From Pseudonocardia sp. (GTDB lineage Bacteria > Actinomycetota > Actinomycetes > Mycobacteriales > Pseudonocardiaceae), in NCBI RefSeq assembly GCF_029263155.1, contig NZ_JAJCYB010000044.1, positions 148,593 through 212,592 on the forward strand: a DNA stretch of 64,000 nucleotides, written 5' to 3'. Shown piece by piece: positions 35,644-47,865 of the stretch. Below the pieces are notes generated by a model. That model was given only the letters and a program-made list of their open reading frames with translations, was not told where the DNA came from and made no database searches. A program made the position numbers and the translations under genes. Each line of letters begins with the position of its first letter. Within the stretch, counting starts at the first letter, position 1.

Positions 35644-35996
35644 GCGAGCCGGTGGTGCGGGTGCACGTCGGCGACACGGTGGTGGCGCGGGTGGCCGCCC
35701 AGCGCGCCCGCCGGGTGCCCGGCGTGGTGGCGCTGCGCGCCGATCTCGCCCAGGCGCTGCTCGGCTTCGCCGACTCGCTGCTGAACGCCGGGGGCGGCGC
35801 GCTCCCGACCGACGGCGTGCACGCCTCCGTGCGCGGCGGCTCGGCCGAGGTGTCGATCACGCTGGCGACGCGGCTGGGGCACAACTGCCGCGACGTGGCC
35901 CAGGCCGTGCAGCAGGAGGTGGCGGCGGAGGTGCGTGCCTACACCGGGCTCGACGTCGTGGTGCGGGTGACGGTGGCCGAGGTCCTGCTCGGCTGA
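35640..35996 (+). CDS. Asp23/Gls24 family protein
   Basis: The 118-residue protein contains VRVHVGDTVVARVAAQRARRVPGVVALRADL, VSITLATRLGHNCRDVAQAVQQEVAAEVRAYTGLDVVVRVTVAEV, the Asp23 pattern of a short helix followed by two strands and a long helix. The GTG start overlaps the anti-sigma stop. It is the last gene of the sigma operon, and its stop is 19 bp from the vapC stop of the opposing locus. Confidence 0.82.
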   Translation: MSEPVVRVHVGDTVVARVAAQRARRVPGVVALRADLAQALLGFADSLLNAGGGALPTDGVHASVRGGSAEVSITLATRLGHNCRDVAQAVQQEVAAEVRAYTGLDVVVRVTVAEVLLG

Positions 35997-36015
35997 TCGC
36001 CGACCGCCGCGCGGC

Positions 36016-36420
36016 TCAGGTCAGGCGCAGGCGCTCGACCGGCTGTCCCGTGACCTCCGCGATGAGGTCGAAGTCCTTGTCGACGTGCAGGACGGTCAGC
36101 CCGGCCAGCTCCGCTGCGGCGGCGACCAGCAGGTCGGGCACGGACGGCGCACGATGCCGACCGCGGTCGGCGAGCAGCTGCTGGACCTCGACCGCGCGGT
36201 CCTCGACCATCGGCGTCAGGTACTCGATCGGCAGCATCGACAGGGGGGGGCGTCGGGCCTCACCACGGAGATCCACGCCGGAGCGGGCCGAGAAGCCGAT
36301 CTCCAGCCGCGTGGCGGTGGTGATCCGGATGAGAGCCCGCTCGATCCGGTCGATCCAGACCTCGGCGTCCCGCCCGGTTCCCAGCCGGGTGTAGGCGGAC
36401 TTGTCGAGCAGCCAACTCAC
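36016..36420 (-). CDS. vapC: VapC-like PIN domain toxin
   Basis: The 134-residue protein is a PIN ribonuclease with the acidic residues in place: [32 protein letters not shown] and [12 protein letters not shown]. VapC toxins cleave tRNAs or rRNA. The GTG start overlaps the antitoxin stop as GTGA. The plus strand shows a homopolymer of eight G at about 36242-36249 within the gene, a possible slippage site. Confidence 0.92.
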   Translation of the reverse strand: MSWLLDKSAYTRLGTGRDAEVWIDRIERALIRITTATRLEIGFSARSGVDLRGEARRPPLSMLPIEYLTPMVEDRAVEVQQLLADRGRHRAPSVPDLLVAAAAELAGLTVLHVDKDFDLIAEVTGQPVERLRLT

Positions 36421-36647
36421 GCGTGCCCGTCCCACGCATCCGCCATGACCTCCGGGGCGTCGAGGTCCCGGAACACCTCCGCGGACCGGCGCAGGTCCTC
36501 CCGAGTGCAGCTGGCCGCCGACCGGCTCGCGTCCTGGGCCAGCAGGCGGCGCAGGTACTCGCTGCGGGACATGCCGAGCCGCTGGGCGTGCGCGTCCAGC
36601 GCGGCGATCGCCTCGTCGGGCACGTCGCGGATCAGGATATCGGTCAT
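36417..36647 (-). CDS. vapB: VapB-like ribbon-helix-helix antitoxin
   Basis: The 76-residue protein begins [35 protein letters not shown], a ribbon-helix-helix DNA-binding fold of the FitA/VapB type. The C-terminal half ([24 protein letters not shown]) would wrap around the PIN toxin. It is the first gene of the operon, and the palindrome at 36667-36684 is its likely autoregulatory site. Confidence 0.9.
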   Translation of the reverse strand: MTDILIRDVPDEAIAALDAHAQRLGMSRSEYLRRLLAQDASRSAASCTREDLRRSAEVFRDLDAPEVMADAWDGHA

Positions 36648-36666
36648 GCGGACACCTCCGACCCCA

Positions 36667-36684
36667 TGATAGCGAGCGCTATCA
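36667..36684. promoter_or_regulatory. vapBC operator palindrome
   Basis: TGATAGCG-AG-CGCTATCA is a perfect inverted repeat with 8-bp arms, 19 bp upstream of the vapB start. The TATCAT within it on the minus strand could overlap the -10, so antitoxin binding would block transcription. Confidence 0.75.
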
Positions 36685-36729
36685 CCGGGTCGTCCGGAGC
36701 GCGCGGACCCGAGGCCGGGGAAGGGCCGT

Positions 36730-37506
36730 TCAGCGGCGGGCGGGAGCGTCGGCGAGCACGCAGTCGCCGCACAGCCCGTCGCGGGCGCGGTAGTAGAGGC
36801 AGCAGGTACGGCGGCGGTAGGTCCAGTGCCGGTCCGGGGGCTGTGGGGCGAGCAGCTCCCCCAGGTCGGCGAGGGCCGGTTCGTCGAGCAGCCGCCGTGC
36901 GACCGCGGCCGCACGGTCCGCGGAGCCCGGCCAGTGCTGCGCCACCATCCGGCGGGCCGCGGCGATCGTCGAGGCCGCGTTGCCCCACAGCACCCGCGGC
37001 GACACCGCCGCCTGTGCTCGCACCGCCGTGACCAGCGGGGCGAGGTGCCCGTCCAGCAACGCCGCGGCCAGCCCGGCGGCCGCGGCGTCCACGTCGGGCA
37101 CGGCCCGACCGGCCGGGTCCGGGCTCCACAGCGCCCACGGCCCGTCCGCCGAGGGGGCCCAGTGCAGCGTGCGCGCGGTGAGCTCGGGCAGCACCGCGTG
37201 CACGACCGCCGCGGCGAAGGGGGCCGACACCAGCAGCGCCGCGAGGCCCTGGAACGTGATCGACGCCGCCACGCGGTCGTCGGAGCCCAGCACCCGGCGC
37301 ACGTGGGCGATCCGTTGCGCCAGCACGCGATCACCCGGACCGCAACCTGACGATCCGCTTGCGATCGCGGCACCCGGGTCGGGCCGCTCGGCGTACAGAT
37401 CCGCGACCGGACGGCATCCGGGGTCGGGGTGTCGGTCGGGGCCGGTGCGCACGGTGAAGAACGGTCCGGCCCTGGCCACATCGGTGAGCACGGCGGATGG
37501 GTCCAT
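36730..37506 (-). CDS. FhuF-like (2Fe-2S) ferric siderophore reductase
   Basis: The 258-residue protein has the C-terminal cluster motif RRTCCLYYRARDGLCGDCVL, the CC-x10-C-x2-C pattern of FhuF-type ferric-siderophore reductases. The body contains GNAASTIAAARRMVAQHWP, as in FhuF homologues. It would release iron from imported siderophores. The start at 37506 is supported by CAGACT 6 nt upstream (leaderless); 18 codons upstream are excluded. No siderophore uptake genes are adjacent. Confidence 0.85.
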   Translation of the reverse strand: MDPSAVLTDVARAGPFFTVRTGPDRHPDPGCRPVADLYAERPDPGAAIASGSSGCGPGDRVLAQRIAHVRRVLGSDDRVAASITFQGLAALLVSAPFAAAVVHAVLPELTARTLHWAPSADGPWALWSPDPAGRAVPDVDAAAAGLAAALLDGHLAPLVTAVRAQAAVSPRVLWGNAASTIAAARRMVAQHWPGSADRAAAVARRLLDEPALADLGELLAPQPPDRHWTYRRRTCCLYYRARDGLCGDCVLADAPARR

Positions 37507-37900
37507 GCCCGCAGTCTGCCCCGCCGGGACCGGCGCGACACGGTACCTGCTCGAATCCACGACGGGCGGCTCCGTCGCTGGTCATCGTGCTCACGTCCGC
37601 AGCAGTGGCGCATCGTCGTTCCCGCATGCAACGCTGTTCGACGCGCAACCGCACCCGCTGACGCGTGCCTGCGTACGACGCAGCAGTCCCCCGGCCGGCG
37701 CCCACCACGACGCCCGGCCGCAGCGCCGCACCCGGGCCCACCACCGCCCGGTGGCGGCGCACCCCGATGCACCCGTTCGGACCAGAACCGGCGTCCGCTC
37801 GGAGCCGTCAGATATTCTCCCCCCACTCATCACGTCGTCCCGATAGCCCCAGATCCTGGGTGTCGCCAGTCGGGGTGCACCGAGACGACAGGAGGCACAG
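37507..37900. other. Upstream region of gltBD (394 bp, no gene seen)
   Basis: No convincing coding sequence is present. It should hold the promoters for the FhuF-like gene (left) and gltB (right). AGATATTCT at about 37810-37818 is the only AT-rich -10-like stretch upstream of gltB. I see no riboswitch or clear palindromic operator. Confidence 0.6.
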
Positions 37901-42440
<4,540 letters not shown>

Positions 42441-42448
<8 letters not shown>

Positions 42449-43892
42449 CCCCAAGGGGTTCCTCACCACCAGGCGCGAGACTCCGCAGCGCCGCCCGGTC
42501 GACCTGCGCCTGATGGACTGGCGCGAGGTCTACGAGGACTTCGAGCGCGGCACGCTGGAGCGTCAGGCCGGGCGCTGCATGAACTGCGGCATCCCGTTCT
42601 GCCACCAGGGCTGCCCGCTGGGCAACCTCATCCCGGAGTGGAACGACCTCGTCTACCGCAAGGACTGGCGGGAGGCCACCGAGCGGCTGCACGCCACGAA
42701 CAACTTCCCGGAGTTCACCGGCACGCTCTGCCCCGCCCCGTGCGAGACGGCGTGCGTGCTGGCGATCAACGACGACGCGGTCACGATCAAGCAGGTCGAG
42801 ATCGAGATCATCGACCGGGCCTGGGACGAGGGTTGGGTGCCGCCGCAGGTGCCGACCACGAAGACCGGGAAGAAGGTCGCCGTCGTCGGGTCCGGCCCGG
42901 CCGGGCTCGCCGCCGCCCAGCAGCTCACCCGCGCCGGGCACGACGTCGTCGTGTTCGAGCGGGCGGACCGCATCGGCGGGCTGCTGCGCTACGGCATCCC
43001 GGAGTTCAAGATGGAGAAGTCCCGGCTCGACCGGCGGCTCAAGCAGATGCAGGACGAGGGCACCCTGTTCCGTGCCTCGGTCGACGTCGGTGCCGACGTC
43101 ACGGCCGCGCAGCTGCGCGCCGACTTCGACGCGGTCGTGCTCGCGGGCGGGGCCACCGCCTGGCGCGACCTGCCCGCGGCCGGCCGCGAGACCGAGGGCG
43201 TGTACCAGGCGATGGAGTTCCTGCCGTGGGCCAACCACGTGCAGCAGGGCGACATCGACGCGCCGCCGATCACGGCGGAGGGCAAGGACGTCGTGATCAT
43301 CGGCGGGGGCGACACCGGCGCCGACTGCCTGGGCACGAGCCACCGGCAGGGCGCCCGGTCGGTCACCCAGCTGGAGATCATGCCGACGCCCCCGGAGCAC
43401 CGCACCGATTCCATGCCGTGGCCGACCTACCCGATGGTCTACCGGGTCTCCTCCGCCCACGAGGAGGGCGGCGAGCGACTGTTCTCGGTGAACACCACCG
43501 AGTTCGTCGCCGACGCCGAGGGCAGGCTGTCGGCCATCCGGATCGTCGAGGTCACCCGCGGCGAGAAGGGCTTCGACCCGGTGCCCGGCACCGAGCAGGA
43601 ACTCCCGGCCCAGCTGGTGCTGCTCGCGATGGGATTCGTCGGGCCCGAGAAGGGCAAGCTGCTCACCGATCTCGAGGTGGAGCTCGACGAGCGCGGCAAC
43701 GTCGCGCGCGACGGCACGTACATGACCAACGTCGAGGGCGTGTTCTCGGCGGGCGACATGGGCCGCGGGCAGTCGCTGATCGTGTGGGCCATCGCGGTGG
43801 GCCGCGCGGCGGCGGCGGGCGTCGACGCCTACCTCACCGGCCGCGACGTCCTCCCCCGCCCCATCGAGCCAACGGACCGCCCGCTGGTCTGA
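42441..43892 (+). CDS. gltD: Glutamate synthase small subunit
   Basis: The 483-residue FAD/NADPH protein feeds electrons to GltB. The N-terminal 4Fe-4S cysteines are in [17 protein letters not shown] and [10 protein letters not shown]. The FAD-binding GxGxxG is [15 protein letters not shown], and the NADPH site is [15 protein letters not shown]. The C-terminus has [19 protein letters not shown]. The length is normal and it is co-translated with gltB. Confidence 0.98.
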
Positions 43893-43940
43893 CCCCGGGC
43901 TCTCGTTCCGGACAGCGGAAACCCCGGCCACCCGACGCGT

Positions 43941-44067
43941 GGGGCTCGCGCGCCGACCGGGGCTCGCGCGCCGAGTGGGGGTTCGCGCGCCGACTGGGGG
44001 TTCGCGCGCCGAGTGGGGGTTCGCGCGCTGCCGACGCCGCGCGCGACCCGGGCCGGCGCGCGAACCC
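43941..44067. repeat. 19-bp TCGCGCGCC tandem array
   Basis: TCGCGCGCC (last copy TCGCGCGCT) recurs at 43946, 43964, 43983, 44002 and 44021, at 18-19-bp spacing, inside units such as GGGGGTTCGCGCGCCGAGT. A single inverted copy GGCGCGCGAACCC at 44055-44067 closes the array and can pair with any forward copy. It lies 50 bp after gltD in a 317-bp gene-free gap. A smaller relative is at 25374-25456. Confidence 0.85.
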
Positions 44068-44209
44068 GCCGTCCGCCGCCTCGTTCGGAGGGCCTGCGCG
44101 AGGTGCCCGGACCCGCACTGCGGCATCGGTGACACTCACCCGCAGGATCGGGCTTCCGCTCGGCCGCCGGGCTCTGCCACCCTGGGCACACAGACCCCGA
44201 GGGGGCCCG

Positions 44210-44962
44210 ATGACCGCGCAACGGGGCGGACCGACACTGATCCGGTCGGTGCAGCGGGCCCTGAGGTTGCTGGAGGTCGTCGCCGAGAGCGACGGACGCG
44301 CGCACGCCAAGGAGATCGCCCGGGCCGCCGGACTCCCCCTCGCCACGACCTACCACCTGCTGCGCACCTGCACCCACGAGGGCTGGCTGCAACGCCTCGA
44401 CGACGGCACCTACGCGCTCGGCCACCGGATCGACGCGGTCCGCCTGCACGGCGGAGCGGCGCGGGGTGTCGCCCGGGCCCGCCCCGCGCTGGAGTGGCTG
44501 CGCGACGAGCTCCGCAGCGCGGTGTACCTGGCGCGCTACGTCGACGGCGAGATCGTCGTCGTCGAGATCGTCGACAGTTCCAAGGCCCCGCGGATCGATC
44601 TGTGGGTGGGTGTGCACGACGCGGCACACGCCACCGCCCTGGGCAAGTCGATCCTGGGGCAGCTCTCCGACGGCGACCGTGACGAGTACCTGTCCAGCCA
44701 TCCACTGCACGATCTGACCCCCCGTACCGTCGTCGACCGCCACAGGCTGTGCCTGCCCGAGCCCGACGAGCTGGCCGTCGACGACGAGGAGTACGCGCTC
44801 GGGGTCACCTGCATCGCCACCCCGGTCGTGCCCGGCGACGGCGTCGGCGCGATCGGCATCGTCACCCCGCCGGGTGTGCCCGCGGCCCGGGACCGGGCCT
44901 GCCGCACCCTGCGCGCGGGCGCCGGGCGGATCTCGCGGGCGCTGGCGATGAGGGTGCCCTGA
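44210..44962 (+). CDS. IclR family transcriptional regulator
   Basis: The 250-residue regulator has an N-terminal winged helix (LIRSVQRALRLLEVVAESDGRAHAKEIARAAGLPLATTYHLLRTC) and the IclR effector domain (AAHATALGKSILGQLS, LAVDDEEYALGVTCIATPV). A GAGGGGG site precedes ATG 44210. It stands directly upstream of the DUF59-amidohydrolase pair and may control it. The effector is unknown. Confidence 0.9.
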   Translation: MTAQRGGPTLIRSVQRALRLLEVVAESDGRAHAKEIARAAGLPLATTYHLLRTCTHEGWLQRLDDGTYALGHRIDAVRLHGGAARGVARARPALEWLRDELRSAVYLARYVDGEIVVVEIVDSSKAPRIDLWVGVHDAAHATALGKSILGQLSDGDRDEYLSSHPLHDLTPRTVVDRHRLCLPEPDELAVDDEEYALGVTCIATPVVPGDGVGAIGIVTPPGVPAARDRACRTLRAGAGRISRALAMRVP

Positions 44963-45028
44963 CCGGCCGGGTCATCATCTGAGATCCGCGCACTGGCAGC
45001 GGCGTGGCGCTCGTCACAGGATGGGCGG

Positions 45029-45457
45029 ATGGTGATGCCCCGCGCTGAGTTACCCGGTCCCGAGTCACCCGACCCCGGCGTGCCCGGATGGGCGCTCGAC
45101 GCCCTCTCCGCCGTCTACGACCCGTGTTGCCGCGAGAAGGGCATCTCGGTGGTCGACATGGGGCTGCTCCGGTCGGTCGCGGTGACCGACGGCCGGGCCC
45201 GCGTCGAGCTGATGCTCACGTCGGGCTGGTGCCCGTTCGCGGCTCACGTCCTCACCGAGGTGCAGGAGGCGATCGCGGCACGTCCCGGGGTCGACTCGTG
45301 CGAGGTGGAGATCGTCTGGGACGAGGCGTGGACGGCCGACCGGCTGTCCGCGTCGGCAGCGCGCAAGCTCCGACTGCTGCCCGACCCCGCGTCCGTCCCC
45401 GACCGCGACGCCTACGTCGCGGCCAACCGTCCGGAGATCGAGGAGACCAACCGATGA
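45029..45457 (+). CDS. DUF59/MIP18 metal-sulfur cluster assembly protein
   Basis: The 142-residue protein has the DUF59 core (LSAVYDPCCREKGISVVDMGLLRSVAV, LMLTSGWCPFAAHVLTEVQEAI, VEIVWDEAWTADRLSASA). Relatives include PaaD and SufT, which help mature Fe-S or other metal centres. It overlaps the amidohydrolase by 4 nt. Such a pair accompanies propane/binuclear-iron monooxygenase operons in mycobacteria, but no monooxygenase is seen here. CAGGAT 6 nt before the ATG suggests a leaderless start. Confidence 0.82.
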   Translation: MVMPRAELPGPESPDPGVPGWALDALSAVYDPCCREKGISVVDMGLLRSVAVTDGRARVELMLTSGWCPFAAHVLTEVQEAIAARPGVDSCEVEIVWDEAWTADRLSASAARKLRLLPDPASVPDRDAYVAANRPEIEETNR

Positions 45458-46464
45458 TCGGCGACGCATTCGTGTTCGACGGGGTGGCGCACCCCTTCAA
45501 CTTCACCCCCAAGAACGCCTTCGGCGCGGCGGGCGAGATGTTCGTCAACCATCTCTACGCCTTCCACCAGGTGCTCACCCCGGACACCGAGCCGAAGCTC
45601 TCGGCCGAGGAGTACCTCAAGGACTGGACCCCGTCCGACATCCACGAGATGGTCTACGACCACTCCGACACCGACATGCTCGTGGCGATGCCGCTGCCGC
45701 TCACCGACCTGTTCCGGGACGGCCTCTCGCCGTGGGAGGACTGCGCCGAACTCGCCTCCCGCGACCCGGAGCGCACGATCTTCTGGGGCTCGGTGAACCC
45801 GCTGGAGGGACGCCGGGCGCTGGACCTGATGGAGCGTCAGGTGAAGGAGTTCGGCGCCAGGGCGTTCAAGTTCTACAACGTCCGCTACGACTACGGCTCG
45901 CCGTTCCCCTGGCGGATGGACGACCCGAAGATCGCGTTCCCGATCTTCGAGAAGGCCCAGGAGCTGGGCATCGACCTGATCGGCGTGCACAAGGGCGTCC
46001 CGCTCGGCCCGCAGCCGATCGAGGCCACCCAGACCTGGGACATGGACGGGGCCGCGGCGAACTTCCCCGACATCAACTTCGTGATCTTCCACGTCGGGCT
46101 GCCGTTCATCGACGAGGTCTGCTGGCAGCTCATCCGGCACCCCAACCTGTACGCCTCGATCGCCGCGACGCTGAACTTCGTGGTCCGCTCGCCGCGCCAG
46201 TTCGCCGAGAACCTGGGCAAGCTGCTGTTCTGGTGCGGCGAGGACAAGATCATCTACGGTTCGGAGGCGCCGATCTGGCAACCCCAGTGGGCACTGCGCG
46301 CGTTCAAGGAGTTCCAGATCCCGCAGGACCTCTGCGAGGGGTACGGGTACCCGCAGCTCACCGACCAGGCCAAGCGCAAGATCCTCGGGGAGAACCTGCT
46401 CCGGTTGCACGGGATGGACGTCGCGGAGACCACGGCGCGGCTCGGGAGGCCGCAGGCGCACTGA
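45454..46464 (+). CDS. Amidohydrolase 2 family metal-dependent hydrolase
   Basis: The 336-residue TIM-barrel protein resembles the amidohydrolases next to MimABCD/Prm monooxygenases. Visible segments are FDGVAHPFNFTPKNAFG (first metal-site region, with a single His rather than HxH), RAFKFYNVRYDYGSPFPWRMDD, LIGVHKGVPLGPQP, NFVIFHVGLPFIDE and IIYGSEAPIWQPQW. The ATG overlaps the DUF59 stop. The usual last Asp is in an atypical context (GSEAPIW), so catalysis by the standard mechanism is uncertain; a role in assembling an oxygenase has been suggested for this group. Confidence 0.8.
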   Translation: MIGDAFVFDGVAHPFNFTPKNAFGAAGEMFVNHLYAFHQVLTPDTEPKLSAEEYLKDWTPSDIHEMVYDHSDTDMLVAMPLPLTDLFRDGLSPWEDCAELASRDPERTIFWGSVNPLEGRRALDLMERQVKEFGARAFKFYNVRYDYGSPFPWRMDDPKIAFPIFEKAQELGIDLIGVHKGVPLGPQPIEATQTWDMDGAAANFPDINFVIFHVGLPFIDEVCWQLIRHPNLYASIAATLNFVVRSPRQFAENLGKLLFWCGEDKIIYGSEAPIWQPQWALRAFKEFQIPQDLCEGYGYPQLTDQAKRKILGENLLRLHGMDVAETTARLGRPQAH

Positions 46465-46484
46465 CCCACACCGCACCGGGAGGG

Positions 46485-46506
46485 CTCCGGCCGCTCGCGG
46501 CCGGAG
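46485..46506. terminator. Bidirectional terminator hairpin
   Basis: CTCCGGCCG (46485-46493) pairs perfectly with CGGCCGGAG (46498-46506) around a CTCG tetraloop. It lies between the amidohydrolase and the convergent small gene, touching the latter's stop codon. Confidence 0.75.
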
Positions 46507-46764
46507 TCAGCCCTCGTCGAGCTCCAGCTCCCACGCGTCGTCGCCGATCCAGACCCGCAGGCCCTCGGCGTCGTCGGTGAAGAAGCCGTCCTCCTCCTCG
46601 CCGAGCTCGCGGGCCGCACCCAGGGCGAGATGGCTGTACCGGATCCGGCCGTCACCCTCGTCGACCGGGCGGTACTCGCGGGCCAGGCGGGCGGTGCGGC
46701 TCTCCGTGGCCAGCCAGGCCGCGTTGTCGACGCCGACGTCGGCCACCCAGCTCTCGTTGCGCAT
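46507..46764 (-). CDS. Small conserved hypothetical protein
   Basis: The 85-residue protein (RNESWVADVGVDNAAWLATESR ... YRPVDEGDGRIRYSHLALG ... DDAEGLRVWIGDDAWELELDEG) is acidic and has no membrane segment or motif I can name. The codon pattern is normal for the genome. CATACT 7 nt before ATG 46764 suggests a leaderless start; a start 21 nt upstream is possible. It is a single-gene unit. Confidence 0.65.
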   Translation of the reverse strand: MRNESWVADVGVDNAAWLATESRTARLAREYRPVDEGDGRIRYSHLALGAARELGEEEDGFFTDDAEGLRVWIGDDAWELELDEG

Positions 46765-46875
46765 GCCCAGCAGTATGGCGGCCATGGCCAGTGGCGCCTT
46801 CTCACATTGAGATCCGGCCCGAAGTGTGCGGCAGGCACACGGTCGGGTGTCACGCCGGCGGCTACCGTCGGCGAC

Positions 46876-47640
46876 ATGCTTCTGGACGGGCGGACGGCAC
46901 TGGTCACCGGGGCGGCGTCCGGGATCGGGGCGGCGATCGCCCGCCGCGTGGCGGCCGACGGGGCGCACGTCGTCGCCGTCGACCGCGACGAGGCCGGGCT
47001 CAAGGCGCTGCACGACGACCTGCAGGGGCTCGACGACGTCGCGGGCATCGAGACCATCGCCTGCGACCTGTCCGACCTCGACGCCGTCGACGCGCTGCCC
47101 GCCGCCGTCGACGTGCTGGTGAACAACGCCGGCATCCAGCACGTGGCGCCGGTGCACGAGTTCGACCCGGAGCGCTTCGGGCTGATCCTGCGGGTGATGC
47201 TGGAGGCGCCGTTCCGGCTGGCCCGGCTCGTGCTGCCGCACATGTACTCCCGCGGCTGGGGGCGGGTCGTCAACGTCTCCAGCGTGCACGGCGTGCGCGC
47301 GAGCCCGTACAAGTCGGCCTACGTCAGCGCCAAGCACGGGCTGGAGGGCCTGTCCAAGGTGATCGCGCTGGAGGGTGCCGCGCACGGCGTGACCAGCAAC
47401 TGCCTCAACCCCGCCTACGTGCGCACACCGCTGGTCGAGAAGCAGGTCGCCGACCAGGCGCGCACGCACGGCATCGACGAGTCGCAGGTCCTGGAACAGA
47501 TCATGCTCACCCCCGTCGCGGTGAAGCGGCTCATCGAACCCGCCGAGGTCGCCGACCTCGCCGCCGTCCTCTACGGCCCGGCGTCCGGATCGATCTCCGG
47601 GACCTCCCTGCTCATGGACGGCGGCTGGACCGCCCACTAG
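46876..47640 (+). CDS. 3-hydroxybutyrate dehydrogenase (SDR family)
   Basis: The 254-residue short-chain dehydrogenase has the cofactor motif TGAASGIG, NNAG, the catalytic Ser in NVSSVHG and Tyr-Lys in SAYVSAKHG. The segments GLEGLSKVIALEGAAHGVTSN and NPAYVRTPLVEKQ are characteristic of bacterial 3-hydroxybutyrate dehydrogenase, which oxidises 3-hydroxybutyrate to acetoacetate. TACCGT 7 nt before the ATG points to a leaderless transcript. The TAG stop is formed by the end of the inverted-repeat element that follows. Confidence 0.85.
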   Translation: MLLDGRTALVTGAASGIGAAIARRVAADGAHVVAVDRDEAGLKALHDDLQGLDDVAGIETIACDLSDLDAVDALPAAVDVLVNNAGIQHVAPVHEFDPERFGLILRVMLEAPFRLARLVLPHMYSRGWGRVVNVSSVHGVRASPYKSAYVSAKHGLEGLSKVIALEGAAHGVTSNCLNPAYVRTPLVEKQVADQARTHGIDESQVLEQIMLTPVAVKRLIEPAEVADLAAVLYGPASGSISGTSLLMDGGWTAH

Positions 47641-47804
47641 TGTCCCCCGCCGGAAGTTCACCACATATCTCGGCGGCCCAGCTCCCCGCTGACCAGGCCG
47701 CCGGGCGGCCCGAGTACGCCCGGTACGAGGGCCATCCGACGACCCGGCCAGCGGAGACCTGCATCCACCGATATACGCAACGAACTTCCGGCGGGGGACA
47801 CTAG
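47637..47804. mobile_element. MITE-like 168-bp element with perfect 23-bp terminal inverted repeats
   Basis: CTAG followed by TGTCCCCCGCCGGAAGTTC (47637-47659) is repeated as an exact inverted copy at 47782-47804. If the outer CTAG (or TA) is the target duplication, the terminal repeat is 19-20 bp. The interior has no open reading frame and no transposase, so it would move in trans. The left end supplies the stop codon of the dehydrogenase gene. A very long terminator is the alternative, but the 122-bp loop is against it. Confidence 0.65.
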
Positions 47805-47865
47805 AGCTGCCGGCGGCAGCGGCCGAGGACGCCGAGCACCGATGCGCGGTGGCAGTATCGCGGCC

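Noticed and set aside
36242..36249. Phase-variable homopolymer in vapC
   Set aside because: The run of eight G is within an intact frame. One genome cannot show variation, so it is only noted.
43941..44067. CRISPR array
   Set aside because: The repeat spacing is only 18-19 bp, so there is no room for unique spacers, and no cas genes are present.
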